Below, one piece after another: positions 8,335-16,501 of a stretch of DNA of 35,665 nucleotides. This stretch comes from a virus. Made by a program: the position numbers and the translations under genes. Within the stretch, counting starts at the first letter, position 1; each line of letters starts with the position of its first letter. The notes beneath the pieces are model-generated. The model was given only the letters and a program-made list of their open reading frames with translations, ran no database searches and had not been told where the DNA came from. The stretch covers positions 1 through 35,665 of IMG/VR virus record IMGVR_UViG_3300050026_000677; one strand, given 5' to 3'.

Positions 8335-9408
8335 TTATACAGGCGGAAGAATCGAACTGATATCGTGCGATTGCAAGAACTCGCCGCCCAACGGGAACGA
8401 GAACCCGCCGTTAAATACAAAAGGTTTTGGCGACGGCATCAGTTCATCATCTTCCTTGACACATAACCGCAGGGTCGCACGGTACTCTTCGTTCATCATC
8501 GTACAGTACGTAACCCAGTTCGTACCTTGCAGATCTTTGAATCGTGGCGTGTTCGCGAGCGCCCACTGACCGGCGAACACCTTCGCTTGGAACGTCACGA
8601 GATCATCCAAGGCGTACGATACGCTAGGAAGCTGCGTCGTCATCGTTAACAACGGACCCTTCGTAACCATGTTCACCTGGTACGTAGCCGGATTCACCGG
8701 GTTCGGATACATCTCGTACACGGGCTGGCCGAGCGAGTTCGTCCCGTACAGCGCAAGGATGTAGGCGTCTCCTTGCCCTCCCCGCTGCGGGTCGATCCGG
8801 TTCAAATCCTCCTGGCTGAAGTAGAGCGACCGCCCGGTGATCGCGTACCCGTCCAGCAGGTTCGTAATCGAAAGATACCTGGCGAACTGTCCGTCCGCTC
8901 CAGTCGAGGTAACAGGAAGGAACGGCGCGGCGTAATAACACTTCAGAACTTGGTAGGAGAGACCGATGCCGCTCGCCTGGCCATACGGCGCGTCGATCGT
9001 GAGGTTTCCCGCTCCGTCCCACGTCACGATCGAGTAGTTCGGACCGATCGGCGCAGCCATCCCGCTTTGCGAGGTTCCGAGGCGTATCTGATACCCTACC
9101 CCCAGAATTGGTGATGCGAGAGGCGGATTGCCGAATACGATCGCGTTCAGTGCGGCAGTCGCGGCGGCGTTCATCGTGACCGCCGTCGAGTTGAACGTTA
9201 CACTACAAGTCCCTACCGATACGACCGCCGGCACGAATATCTGCGCGTTCGATACGACCTGCCACGACCACATACGGTAGTCGTTCACCCGCTTCCAGGC
9301 GCGATTGATAATGCGCGACGCCATCGGATCGGGAAGGGAAGATATTTCGCCGGTCAGCTCTTTGTAGAGCTGCTGGAACGTCAGCATCGGATATGGCAAG
9401 GCAGGCAT
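8335..9408 (-). CDS. Head-tail adaptor (connector) protein
   Basis: This 357-residue protein has an N-terminal helical hairpin: LTFQQLYKELTGEISSLPDP, then MASRIINRAWKRVNDYRMWS. This is the usual look of podovirus gp11-type or gp4-type adaptor proteins that bind under the portal, where a helix bundle is followed by an inserted beta domain. The middle (60-200) is beta-rich; the C-terminal third has helices (ALDDLVTFQAKVFAGQWALA) and a charged tail. Its position after the capsid genes and before the tail genes fits a role in closing the portal and docking the tail. The ATG at 9408 has only a weak ribosome site. It is similar in plan to the 441-residue gene downstream. Confidence 0.7.
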   Translation of the reverse strand: MPALPYPMLTFQQLYKELTGEISSLPDPMASRIINRAWKRVNDYRMWSWQVVSNAQIFVPAVVSVGTCSVTFNSTAVTMNAAATAALNAIVFGNPPLASPILGVGYQIRLGTSQSGMAAPIGPNYSIVTWDGAGNLTIDAPYGQASGIGLSYQVLKCYYAAPFLPVTSTGADGQFARYLSITNLLDGYAITGRSLYFSQEDLNRIDPQRGGQGDAYILALYGTNSLGQPVYEMYPNPVNPATYQVNMVTKGPLLTMTTQLPSVSYALDDLVTFQAKVFAGQWALANTPRFKDLQGTNWVTYCTMMNEEYRATLRLCVKEDDELMPSPKPFVFNGGFSFPLGGEFLQSHDISSILPPV

Positions 9409-9419
9409 CGCTGATTACC

Positions 9420-9455
9420 AAAAAGCCTGTGCCGGATCAAACTTACGACCGGCAC
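9420..9455 (-). terminator. Possible rho-independent terminator after the 125-residue gene
   Basis: On the minus strand GTGCCGG (9455-9449) pairs with CCGGCAC (9435-9429) over a 13-base loop, and TTTTT follows at 9424-9420. It lies in the 77-base gap between a head gene and the adaptor gene, so it could lower expression of the downstream genes relative to capsid. The U-run is short, and termination strength is not known. Confidence 0.4.
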
Positions 9456-9485
9456 CGGCAGCTCGTAGAGACGTCGCTCGTACCT

Positions 9486-9863
9486 CTAGTATGGACCGAA
9501 ACCGATCAGCCGGACAATCTCGCCAGCCGTCCCGGTTCCGCCTCCGTATTCCGCGCCGGTAGCGGCGACGATCCACCGCAGCAGCCATGTTGGATTCGGC
9601 TGCCCCTGGTTATAAGCGGTAGCCTGGAACGCCTGCACCACGTAGGTGCCACTGATGGAACCGCCTACCGGAATGATGCCTTCCAGACCGGCGACCAGTC
9701 CGAATGCGGACGGAGTGATCGCTTGTCCTCCGGTTGGAGGAGCGAGCGGGTTGCTTGTGTTGTTCGTGACCGCGGTATACGACGCCGGTCCCGCCCAGTC
9801 GATGATCGCGTACGGCCGATCCCCCCACGCTCCGTTGCGTGGGGAGTCTGCAAAAGGTGTCAT
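9486..9863 (-). CDS. Unknown head-region protein (125 residues)
   Basis: AAGGAG precedes the ATG at 9863. The sequence is Gly/Ala/Thr-rich and beta-like, with AFGLVAGLEGIIPVGGSISG and VVQAFQATAYNQGQPNPTWL, and it ends GEIVRLIGFGPY. It follows the decoration-like gene and precedes the adaptor gene. The placement suggests a second decoration or minor head protein. It has no signal peptide or membrane segment. No family is recognised with confidence. Confidence 0.65.
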   Translation of the reverse strand: MTPFADSPRNGAWGDRPYAIIDWAGPASYTAVTNNTSNPLAPPTGGQAITPSAFGLVAGLEGIIPVGGSISGTYVVQAFQATAYNQGQPNPTWLLRWIVAATGAEYGGGTGTAGEIVRLIGFGPY

Positions 9864-9875
9864 AATCGTTTCTCC

Positions 9876-10550
9876 TTACGCTCCGGGGAAGTAGCCCGGA
9901 CCGAGCCCGAGCATAACCGGACTGATCACGCTTACTGCTGGTACCTTAGCCCAGACGCGGCCGAGCACGTCCTTCAGGATGCCGGCCGTGACCGAGACGC
10001 CAGCAGCCGCCGTATCCGCGTACGGGCTGTTGGTAGAGTCTACGTACACGAGGTCGCCCACCTGCGGCGAGAAGTTGTTGAGCACGCCGGTTTTGAATTT
10101 GACTTCGGCGATACCGGCTACCTGAATGAACCAGTAGTTCCCTCTCGCCGTGTTCGAGAGAGCGATGCCGGCCACCGGCCCCTGCGGGTTAGCGTAGTCG
10201 GGCGTTACCTTGAAATTGCCGCTTTCAAGGTTGGAAGTGCCCACCGGGTCGGTCCAGAAGACCACTTGACCCTGGACCGCGGCGGCAGCCGAGCTGGCTG
10301 GGTCGAACTGCACGTACTGGTAGTCGCCGCCGTACAGTTGCGAGCTGGCCGGGTCCGAGTAGGCGGCCGCTACTCCCTCGGCGAGCGTGAGGGTACCGCC
10401 TACCATGCCGCCGTAAGACGATACGAGGGAGCCGCTTACCTGCGCGGTCGATACGAGCACGCCCGGAGCCGGGTCGCCGGCGTAAGAGGCGGTGTTTAGG
10501 TATCGCTGTGTGACGATCGGCGATTGATTTGCGCCATGAACTTTTGCCAT
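9876..10550 (-). CDS. Probable capsid decoration protein
   Basis: This 224-residue protein is rich in Ala, Gly, Ser and Val. The part at about 120-215 (NYWFIQVAGIAEVKFKTGVL, then VGDLVYVDSTNSPYAD and GILKDVLGRVWAKVP) looks like the beta-barrel of phage head decoration or fibre proteins that add domains at capsid axes: a 'G-D-lvyvd...G-v...' strand pattern. It is directly downstream of the major capsid gene (12 nt), the usual place. The start at 10550 has a modest AAGGAG-like site. The role is to stabilise the expanded head; inferred. Confidence 0.6.
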   Translation of the reverse strand: MAKVHGANQSPIVTQRYLNTASYAGDPAPGVLVSTAQVSGSLVSSYGGMVGGTLTLAEGVAAAYSDPASSQLYGGDYQYVQFDPASSAAAAVQGQVVFWTDPVGTSNLESGNFKVTPDYANPQGPVAGIALSNTARGNYWFIQVAGIAEVKFKTGVLNNFSPQVGDLVYVDSTNSPYADTAAAGVSVTAGILKDVLGRVWAKVPAVSVISPVMLGLGPGYFPGA

Positions 10551-10562
10551 TGTAATTTCTCC

Positions 10563-11756
10563 TTACGAAGTGACTCCGTACCCCTGCACACCGGTCCAGG
10601 GGGCTACGTCTTCCACGTTCACCGCGGCCTTCAGTTGCGAGGCGACGCGGGTATTATCCGGAGCGCGGATGAAGTCGGTAGGCATGAAGCCGAACTCGCT
10701 CGAAGCGCTCAACCGGAAGGCGATCCGCGAGAGGTTGAACATGCAGCCTACTTCGCCGACCGTAACCGAGGTGTTCACCGGGAAGTTCGAGAGCGTGGTC
10801 GCGGGCGTGGTAAAGACGCCGGTTAGGTTGGAGCCTCCTGGATTGTTTGTCTTGCCGTACGCCGCGAAGCTCGACGGGAAGTAGTCGTCGATCATCACGA
10901 TCAGGTTTTTGAAGCGGAACCCCATCGCGCCGAAGAACGGATCACGAACACCCGCGCCTTCCTGGCCGAACCGCTGCTGCTGCTGAATCCGGTTCTCGAC
11001 GAAGTTGTTGAGTGGCTTGTTCATGGTGAACAGGTCCGGTTCGTCCTGGCCGCGTTTCGCTGTGATGTACATGGCGTTGATGGCCGCATACTGGATTGTG
11101 CCGGCGACGCCAGAGGCTTGACCGAGCCAGTAGGTATTGCCATTGAGCGCCGCGCCGATCGCGCCGTTGCGTTGCGCCGTTCCGTATGTCGCGTAGGCGT
11201 TCCCATCGTACGACGGATCAACACCGTTGTTCAGGAACTCCGGCCAGCCGTTCATATTGATCGTACGCGGTGCGACTTGGCCGTTCTGTTGCAGATCGAG
11301 CGCCATGATCGTGCTCATCGTAAGGTAGGCGTTCGCCATATCCGTTTCGAGGAGCGAGAAGACCGCGAGGTCGCCGGTGTTGAGAACCGAAATATCTTCC
11401 AGATACTCGATGACCATCACCACGTAGTACCGCGGGTCGAAGATGTTCGATGAGATCGTCAGCGGCTTCGTCAGGTTGAATCCGCCGATTCCCTTCGCGT
11501 AGGCGCCGCCCATGAGCGGAGCGTACAGTTGCAGGTTCCGCATGAAGGCGCCGCCTTCAAACGGGACAAGACACTTCGAGCGGAGGTGGGCCTGGAAAAC
11601 CGAGGACAGGAAAAACTCATCCTCGATCGCGTCCTGGTTCACTTCCGGAAGCGTTGTTTCGTTGATTGGATCTAAGAGTGGGTCCGCGCCACCGGCGATA
11701 GGCCCGTGGTCCTGTAGCCACTTAATCAGATCCTCGTGCGTATAACGGTAACGCAT
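10563..11756 (-). CDS. Major capsid protein
   Basis: This 397-residue protein begins MRYRYTHEDLIKWLQDHGP. It is placed after a scaffold-like gene and before a decoration-like gene, and its length is typical for HK97-fold coat proteins. Features that fit include an extended acidic N-terminal arm (VNQDAIEDEFFLSS), long mixed alpha/beta segments (FDPRYYVVMVIEYLEDISVL; NAYLTMSTIMALDLQQNG), a Gly/Asn-rich central loop and a C-terminal beta part (EVGCMFNLSRIAFRLSASSE). The ATG at 11756 is chosen over the GTG at 11762 because AAAGGAGA gives better spacing to it. Assignment is by context and general fold pattern; a fold search would be decisive. Confidence 0.8.
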   Translation of the reverse strand: MRYRYTHEDLIKWLQDHGPIAGGADPLLDPINETTLPEVNQDAIEDEFFLSSVFQAHLRSKCLVPFEGGAFMRNLQLYAPLMGGAYAKGIGGFNLTKPLTISSNIFDPRYYVVMVIEYLEDISVLNTGDLAVFSLLETDMANAYLTMSTIMALDLQQNGQVAPRTINMNGWPEFLNNGVDPSYDGNAYATYGTAQRNGAIGAALNGNTYWLGQASGVAGTIQYAAINAMYITAKRGQDEPDLFTMNKPLNNFVENRIQQQQRFGQEGAGVRDPFFGAMGFRFKNLIVMIDDYFPSSFAAYGKTNNPGGSNLTGVFTTPATTLSNFPVNTSVTVGEVGCMFNLSRIAFRLSASSEFGFMPTDFIRAPDNTRVASQLKAAVNVEDVAPWTGVQGYGVTS

Positions 11757-11769
11757 TTCCACTCTCCTT

Positions 11770-12822
11770 TTATGCTGACTTACGACCGTAACCTCCGGTC
11801 GCTAACTTCTCCAAATGTTTCGCGGCGGCCCGCTGCGCGCCGGTAGGCCCGCGATCACCCATCTGCCTTACGTGCTGGCCGGGTTTTACGTCGAGCGACG
11901 GGACGCCGCCCGCGTCCGCCACGGGACTCTTGTTCGGGTCCATCTCGAAGGTGCGGAACTTCGTCTTGAAAGCGGACGATATGTTGGCGCCCGCGCCGAG
12001 GTCGGCCTGGCGCGGGGTCACCACTTCGAGCGCTTCCTTCTGGCGCTTGTCGGCATCCGCCTTCTCGCGCTCCGCCGCCCACTCGGACTTGAGGCGTTCA
12101 TCGCGCTTCTGCATCCGCAGGCCGGTATCGCCGCCAACCGAATACTTGTCCTGCCAGATCCCGTAGATCGACCCCTTGCCCATCGAGGAATCGCTACCCG
12201 ATTGAGCGGCCTTCAGGATCTCCTGCTTTTCGGCGAACGTGAGCCGTTTCCCGGTCAGTTCCTCATGCTCGCGGTCAATCTCGCCCCATATAAGAGGGAT
12301 AGAGGCCATCGAGCCGAGTTCCGGGGTCATGGCGGTTACGAACTTCTGTTCCATCCGCTTCATCAGGTCGTCGCCGAATGCCTTGAAACGGGTATCCAGA
12401 TCCTCCGTGTTATCGACCGGCTTACCGCTCTTGCGGGTTTCGATCAGATCGCTCATTCCAGGGAGGTCGTCGTCGGTAAGACTATACTTGTCCTGAAGGA
12501 TCTTCATCAGCTCACGCGCCTTTGCGGTCGAGATCCGCTGACCGGCGAGTTCCTTCAAGATCCCGTTCTTCTCCGTTTCGGCCGCTTCCAGGGCCTTGCG
12601 AAGGGTTTCGAGCTGCGCTCCCTGACCCTCGAACTGCTTTCGTTCGTCAGCGAGCGCCTGCGTTTTCCTGCTGTAATCCGCAGTGCGCGTGAAGCCGCCG
12701 ACGAACTTTACAGCAAGGGCGTCGTTCGCGGCGTACCGCGTGCGGAGAAAATCCGCCATTTCCTTGTCGTCGCCAGCGGCCTCGGCAATACACTGTTCCA
12801 AAAGCTGTTTATCTACCGGCAT
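11770..12822 (-). CDS. Capsid scaffolding protein
   Basis: This 350-residue, highly charged protein has a long predicted coiled coil at about 52-105 (SRKTQALADERKQFEGQGAQ, LETLRKALEAAETEKNGILK). More helices follow (RFKAFGDDLMKRMEQKFVTA; KRDERLKSEWAAEREKADAD), and the C-terminal end is basic (AAAKHLEKLATGGYGRKSA). Coiled-coil content, lack of beta structure and position just upstream of the capsid gene are typical of scaffolds; the basic tail is where scaffolds usually contact the coat. AAAGGA precedes the ATG at 12822. No protease motif is visible within it. Confidence 0.8.
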   Translation of the reverse strand: MPVDKQLLEQCIAEAAGDDKEMADFLRTRYAANDALAVKFVGGFTRTADYSRKTQALADERKQFEGQGAQLETLRKALEAAETEKNGILKELAGQRISTAKARELMKILQDKYSLTDDDLPGMSDLIETRKSGKPVDNTEDLDTRFKAFGDDLMKRMEQKFVTAMTPELGSMASIPLIWGEIDREHEELTGKRLTFAEKQEILKAAQSGSDSSMGKGSIYGIWQDKYSVGGDTGLRMQKRDERLKSEWAAEREKADADKRQKEALEVVTPRQADLGAGANISSAFKTKFRTFEMDPNKSPVADAGGVPSLDVKPGQHVRQMGDRGPTGAQRAAAKHLEKLATGGYGRKSA

Positions 12823-12876
12823 TCGTTTCGTTCCTTTCAGGCCGTATCGTTAAACGGTACGGATTGCTGATAAGCG

Positions 12877-13230
12877 TTACGCTGTCGTATTCGGAACCGG
12901 CTGTTCGGCCAGCCCCGGACTTGATACGATCTGCCTTTGTGCGGAGCGGATCGCCTCCGATGCGGAACGGAGAGCCTTCGTCGCAGTCGGATAGGACTGT
13001 CCCATTTCGAGAAGCGAGGCTTCCATGGAGCGCAACGCCTGAATGTCTTGTTTCAACTTCGCGTCGGCGGACGAGCCGCCCACAGGCGTACCACCTTCCG
13101 CTCCTGCGCCGGGAGAACCGGCGCCTGGAACAGGAGCCGATAGATCACCTCCGCCGCCTTGCGGGGAGGGAGCGTTCATGCCAGCCATTTGCGTAGGGGA
13201 CGCGGACGCGGGTGAATTGACTTCAGGCAT
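12877..13230 (-). CDS. Unknown head-operon protein with low-complexity N-terminus
   Basis: This is a 117-residue protein. Residues 1-55 are Pro/Gly/Ala/Ser-rich (GAGSPGAGAEGGTPVGG) and likely disordered. Residues 57-100 form an amphipathic helix (ADAKLKQDIQALRSMEASLL; ATKALRSASEAIRSAQRQIV). It is the first ordinary gene after the leader and precedes the scaffold. The start at 13230 lacks a clear Shine-Dalgarno, and a strong hairpin sits about 37 bases upstream, so translation may be restrained. A head assembly helper or internal protein is possible. Confidence 0.65.
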   Translation of the reverse strand: MPEVNSPASASPTQMAGMNAPSPQGGGGDLSAPVPGAGSPGAGAEGGTPVGGSSADAKLKQDIQALRSMEASLLEMGQSYPTATKALRSASEAIRSAQRQIVSSPGLAEQPVPNTTA

Positions 13231-13266
13231 TCGGAAAAAGATCCATTCGGTTATACAAAGGGCTAT

Positions 13267-13298
13267 GGGAAGCGGTCCGTATTACCGAACCGCCTCCC
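13267..13298 (-). promoter_or_regulatory. Strong 13-bp hairpin between micro-ORFs and head genes
   Basis: On the minus strand GGGAGGCGGTTCG and CGGACCGCTTCCC pair across GTAATA with two G-U pairs. No U-run follows, so it is more likely an mRNA stability, processing or attenuation element than a full terminator. Confidence 0.5.
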
Positions 13299-13335
13299 GG
13301 TTTAACTACCTAGTCCCGTCACAAGCGATTACCAG

Positions 13336-13392
13336 TTACGGGCGGGACCCTTTCCGCTTGTGGGGACGCATTTTGCCACGGCGTTTTGCCAT
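13336..13392 (-). CDS. Micro-ORF: 18-residue strongly basic peptide
   Basis: The ATG at 13392 follows CTGGAGGTG with ideal spacing, one of the best ribosome sites in the window. The product MAKRRGKMRPHKRKGSRP has 9 Lys/Arg residues plus His among 18. It lies 24 bases after another basic micro-ORF. Such a peptide could bind RNA or DNA, act as a leader, or be packaged as an internal head peptide. Nothing beyond its charge points to a function, but the ribosome site argues that it is translated. Confidence 0.55.
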   Translation of the reverse strand: MAKRRGKMRPHKRKGSRP

Positions 13393-13416
13393 GATGCACC
13401 TCCAGTCGAACGGTTT

Positions 13417-13479
13417 CTAGCGGTGCTTTTTGCGACCGCGCCGGCTACGATCCTGCTTATCCTCGCGGATACCGATCAT
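13417..13479 (-). CDS. Micro-ORF: 20-residue basic peptide
   Basis: The ATG at 13479 has AAAGGA about 7 bases upstream. The product ends DRSRRGRKKHR, sharing an RRG-x-K-type basic block with the 18-residue peptide that follows. It overlaps the stop of a possible 22-codon leader by ATGA. Its function is unknown; two successive basic peptides with their own ribosome sites are hard to explain as chance. Confidence 0.5.
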   Translation of the reverse strand: MIGIREDKQDRSRRGRKKHR

Positions 13480-13544
13480 AACGCCATCCTTTCCCCGACG
13501 ACCGGCTCAAACCGGCTATCGGTACTCAAGATTGAACTATCCAT
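13476..13544 (-). CDS. Possible 22-residue leader peptide
   Basis: An ATG at 13544 opens 22 codons (MDSSILSTDSRFEPVVGERM then AL) ending in a TGA that overlaps the next ATG. There is no convincing ribosome site, and a small GGGC/GCCC hairpin (13546-13560) lies just upstream. It is listed because of the ATGA coupling only. Confidence 0.25.
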   Translation of the reverse strand: MDSSILSTDSRFEPVVGERMAL

Positions 13545-13570
13545 CCGGGCGAAAGGCCCTAGAAACACGA

Positions 13571-13608
13571 AAGGCGGATACCGGCCGGTTAAAGCCGATA
13601 TCCGCCTT
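13571..13608 (-). terminator. Terminator-like hairpin in the head-gene leader
   Basis: A perfect 10-bp inverted repeat (AAGGCGGATA / TATCCGCCTT) has an inner CGGC/GCCG stem. On the minus strand it is followed by TCGTGTTTCT, a weak U-rich tail. It lies downstream of the fibre genes and of the promoter at 13698-13727, so it may end the fibre transcript or act as an attenuator. Confidence 0.55.
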
Positions 13609-13697
13609 CCGCTGAAACGAGGAACCCGAACGATGAAGCGCGGGAGCCTAGCTGCTTCCGGGGACGATCTACCCGAAAAGAACGCCCTTCGCCAATA

Positions 13698-13727
13698 ACC
13701 TTACGATGGAACGGGAGGGAATGTCAA
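13698..13727 (-). promoter_or_regulatory. Candidate promoter for the head-gene block
   Basis: On the minus strand TTGACA (13727-13722) is a perfect -35 box. After 18 bases comes TAAGGT (13703-13698), a weak -10. It lies just after the end of the long fibre gene and reads toward the micro-ORFs and head genes. Apart from the features listed separately, the 13231-13750 gap holds nothing else that I can identify; in particular no tRNA. Confidence 0.45.
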
Positions 13728-13750
13728 GCGGTTGCGTTCGCGGTTGCGTT

Positions 13751-16489
13751 TCAGTGTACCCCGCTCCCCACCATTCTCCCGCCTACCACGCTGGAGGGGG
13801 TGGCGGTCGTGGCCGAACCCTGAGCGCCGATAGTCACCTCGGCGAAGTTCTTATTATTTTCGGTGCTGACGATCTGACCACACGTCACGATGGACGTACA
13901 CGTGTTGCTGTATGTGCCATTACCAGCCGTGCCGCTGGCTAAAGCCACCCCAGGCCAGGAAGCTATCAGAAGCGGGTTGGCAAAATTAAGACTGCTATTG
14001 TAGGTTCCGTTCGCAACCCCAGAGCAACCGAATGTGAATGTAGTACTCGATGGCACTGAGGCGACAGTCCAAGTAGCCGCTGGCGCGCTAGCCCCTCCTC
14101 CTAGCGTGGAATCGCTTGCACCGGATACATAAATCTTCCACCCCGGCAGCAGGTTGTGGACTACAGTGGTTGTAGCCGTGCAAACTGAGGAAGACGCAAC
14201 AATGCTGGTTAATGTCCCAGCCTGCTGCACTGTCGCCTGATCGGTTGTGATATAGCCGCTGATTGCGCTGGGAATTGTAAAAGTGGTTGGACCCGTCACG
14301 GTAATCGTCCATGTGCCATTCAAGCTTGGAGCGCTCGTAACCTGGGCTATCAACACGGTGTTACCAGTTGTATACGGGTTGGCGTGGTCCGTTGTGATGG
14401 TGGTGATTCCGCTCCCAGCCACAGCCGATGTGATCGTGTACTGCATCGCGTTCCAAAGTGGCCATATCTGACGCGGTTGGACCGCCGTAAGCGCTACGTT
14501 AGTCTGGTTGGCGTTGGTGTTTCCACTGACATTCGAGACCGTCACATGATCTCCTACCGACATCCCCAAATCATCCTGCGTGACAATCCAGATTGGGCCT
14601 TGGCCTGATTGAGTCATGCCCGCGATAGAATCCGTTGGCCGTATGCCAACCCAGATATTCGCCCGCTCGCTCATCGTGGGGGAAACCCAAAGCGTTCCAC
14701 CATACGGAGAACCCTGACTTTGAACGGGAGACGGAGTTCCTCCGGTCGTGCCAGTGGAAAATCCGGCAGTCTTCAGTGACCCAGTAGTAGAATAGCGGAC
14801 CTCATAGTTCAGATTCGTGTACTTAGGGGTGATCCATCCCACCTCATAGCCCGGTTGGCTGTCACTGACCCGTGTAGGTGCCCAAACAATCGTCCGTGTG
14901 CGAACCAGCTCTTCCGGCTCGTTTAGCGTGGTGTAAAGAGTCTCGGCTCCCACAGTCATCGTCAGTGGCGTACCGTTCTGCCCATAATCGCCGTTGACAT
15001 ACCACGAAGTCAAGCCGTCAAAGTAGTGAAAGTGCGTGGTCGAATCATATCCCGTCCATCCCGAATACTGCCAAACGCCGTTATAGGATGGGTCGTTAGG
15101 CCACACTGCCGCTCCGCTTGCTCCCACTTGGTGGTCGGGAGCGGCATTGACCTCAACTTTCATGTTGCGGCCGGGATACATCGTAAAGGGCGGTCCGTAG
15201 TGATAGTAGTGCATTCCTGGACTGTTATGGACATTCTGGACGTTTCCACCTCCCTTAACGTAGGTGCCGATATAGAACGCGCCCTGCTTATTTATAGAGT
15301 TAACATTACCTATGCTGCTGTACGAAATCGGAAAGCTGAGGCGATTCACCGTCGTTGAGAACGTGCCGGATTTGATGTAGTTCTGCATGTACCCAGACCC
15401 ACGGGCATATATCCCTCCCGCCGTACCGGAGTACATAAACAGGTACGGGGAAATCTCCGGGCTTGCAAAACTAATGATAGGGCTAGAACCTGTGTAAGAC
15501 CCTGTGGAAATGCTGGAATCGACACCGGCCAGCGTGACTTGACTCGAAGATGCGACGGTTACATAGTAAGGCCGGATGTTGAGCAGGTTGTTGCTCATGT
15601 TTGAGACGTAGGCAATCCAGTTGGCCCCAAGCGTGTACCCGCTACTGCAACCAGTCGATGCCGTGCCCAAAGTTACCGTAGTCGTGCGGTCGCTGTTGAC
15701 GGTAAGGCCTGTGATTGGGCAGGCGGCAGATCCCCAATCCGGGGGAGGGTACTTGCCGTTAAATGTTCCAAACGTCCAGTACGCCCGCAAGCACTGGTGG
15801 ATGTCGCTGGAACCTGTTGTGCAGGAGTTCATAAATTGCTGGTAGCCGGAATTGGTCTGATTGTCCCAGAGGGCACCCACTTCGGCAACATTTGACCAAA
15901 CATAGCGGTTGTCCCCAGTCCAGCGCCGTAGTTGGAGCGAACCAGAGAACGCCCCGAACGAACTGGAGTTTAGGGGAATCTGTAGAGTGTTGGCGTCAAT
16001 TACTGATGCTGTCCAGCTATCAACCACGGAAGGGCTGCTGCCCGCCCAGCAGTATACATTCTCGCTGGGATCGTGCGCAGCCGCCGTGGTTCCGTTTACC
16101 CCTCGCGCCGAAAGAGTTAAAACGTTGTGATAAACCGAAGTATAGGTAGCTTCTTCACTGTCGATATGTATGGTGCCTGATGATCCACAAAAGCCTTCAT
16201 GGTCAACATCGACCGTAAGATCTGTAGCCGTAATTCCCAAAATGATCGCAAGATGACTGTGTGTGTTGATGGGAACCCACGGCCCTGTGGCCCCATAAAT
16301 TTGGAATAGAGGCGTCTGCCCGGTTGAAAATCCATGCCCGTTGTTGTAAATCAGGTTTGTGTTGGACCCGGACGAGACTACGCTGTCGGGTACCGACTCC
16401 TTCCAGTCGTTCAGTACGGCTGTCGCCTGCGCCCAGGCGGGAGCGTAGAGAATTAACAACAGTACTAAAGATCGCAATAGCTTCATCAT
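13751..16489 (-). CDS. Large secreted fibre-like protein (912 residues)
   Basis: It begins MMKLLRSLVLLLILYAPAWA then QATAV, a textbook Sec signal with an AWA|Q cleavage site. The mature part is rich in Ser, Thr, Gly, Asn and aromatic residues. The middle (about 440-560) has PPFTMYPGRNMKVEVNAAPD and YDSTTHFHYFDGLTSWYVNG, resembling carbohydrate-binding beta sandwiches. Residues 680 to the end form repeated Ig-like or fibre strands (SGITTITTDHANPYTTGNTV; PSLNGTWTITVTGPTTFTIP) with scattered Cys pairs. The ATG at 16489 is preceded by AAAGAG; a GTG two codons earlier is possible. It is the last of three consecutive secreted genes. It could be an adhesin-type virion fibre or a host-surface protein carried by the phage. 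Confidence 0.7.
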   Translation of the reverse strand: MMKLLRSLVLLLILYAPAWAQATAVLNDWKESVPDSVVSSGSNTNLIYNNGHGFSTGQTPLFQIYGATGPWVPINTHSHLAIILGITATDLTVDVDHEGFCGSSGTIHIDSEEATYTSVYHNVLTLSARGVNGTTAAAHDPSENVYCWAGSSPSVVDSWTASVIDANTLQIPLNSSSFGAFSGSLQLRRWTGDNRYVWSNVAEVGALWDNQTNSGYQQFMNSCTTGSSDIHQCLRAYWTFGTFNGKYPPPDWGSAACPITGLTVNSDRTTTVTLGTASTGCSSGYTLGANWIAYVSNMSNNLLNIRPYYVTVASSSQVTLAGVDSSISTGSYTGSSPIISFASPEISPYLFMYSGTAGGIYARGSGYMQNYIKSGTFSTTVNRLSFPISYSSIGNVNSINKQGAFYIGTYVKGGGNVQNVHNSPGMHYYHYGPPFTMYPGRNMKVEVNAAPDHQVGASGAAVWPNDPSYNGVWQYSGWTGYDSTTHFHYFDGLTSWYVNGDYGQNGTPLTMTVGAETLYTTLNEPEELVRTRTIVWAPTRVSDSQPGYEVGWITPKYTNLNYEVRYSTTGSLKTAGFSTGTTGGTPSPVQSQGSPYGGTLWVSPTMSERANIWVGIRPTDSIAGMTQSGQGPIWIVTQDDLGMSVGDHVTVSNVSGNTNANQTNVALTAVQPRQIWPLWNAMQYTITSAVAGSGITTITTDHANPYTTGNTVLIAQVTSAPSLNGTWTITVTGPTTFTIPSAISGYITTDQATVQQAGTLTSIVASSSVCTATTTVVHNLLPGWKIYVSGASDSTLGGGASAPAATWTVASVPSSTTFTFGCSGVANGTYNSSLNFANPLLIASWPGVALASGTAGNGTYSNTCTSIVTCGQIVSTENNKNFAEVTIGAQGSATTATPSSVVGGRMVGSGVH

Positions 16490-16501
16490 AGTCACAGCTC
16501 T

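Noticed and set aside
9409-9485. Reading-frame continuation ending RKFDPAQAFW after the 125-residue gene
   Set aside because: There is no start codon, and it could be reached only by a frameshift without a slippery site; a terminator-like hairpin explains the stretch better.
9393-10499. Plus-strand open frame of 368 codons opposite head genes
   Set aside because: It spans three good minus-strand genes with their own ribosome sites; its Arg/Gly/Val-rich sequence is a shadow.
11815-12870. Long plus-strand open frame opposite the scaffold gene (351 codons)
   Set aside because: It mirrors a well-supported minus-strand gene, has no ribosome site and gives an Arg/Leu-rich product typical of antisense frames in GC-rich DNA.
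13620-13700. Possible tRNA in the leader region
   Set aside because: GTTCGGGTTCC looked like a T-arm, but no acceptor stem or anticodon arm could be folded.
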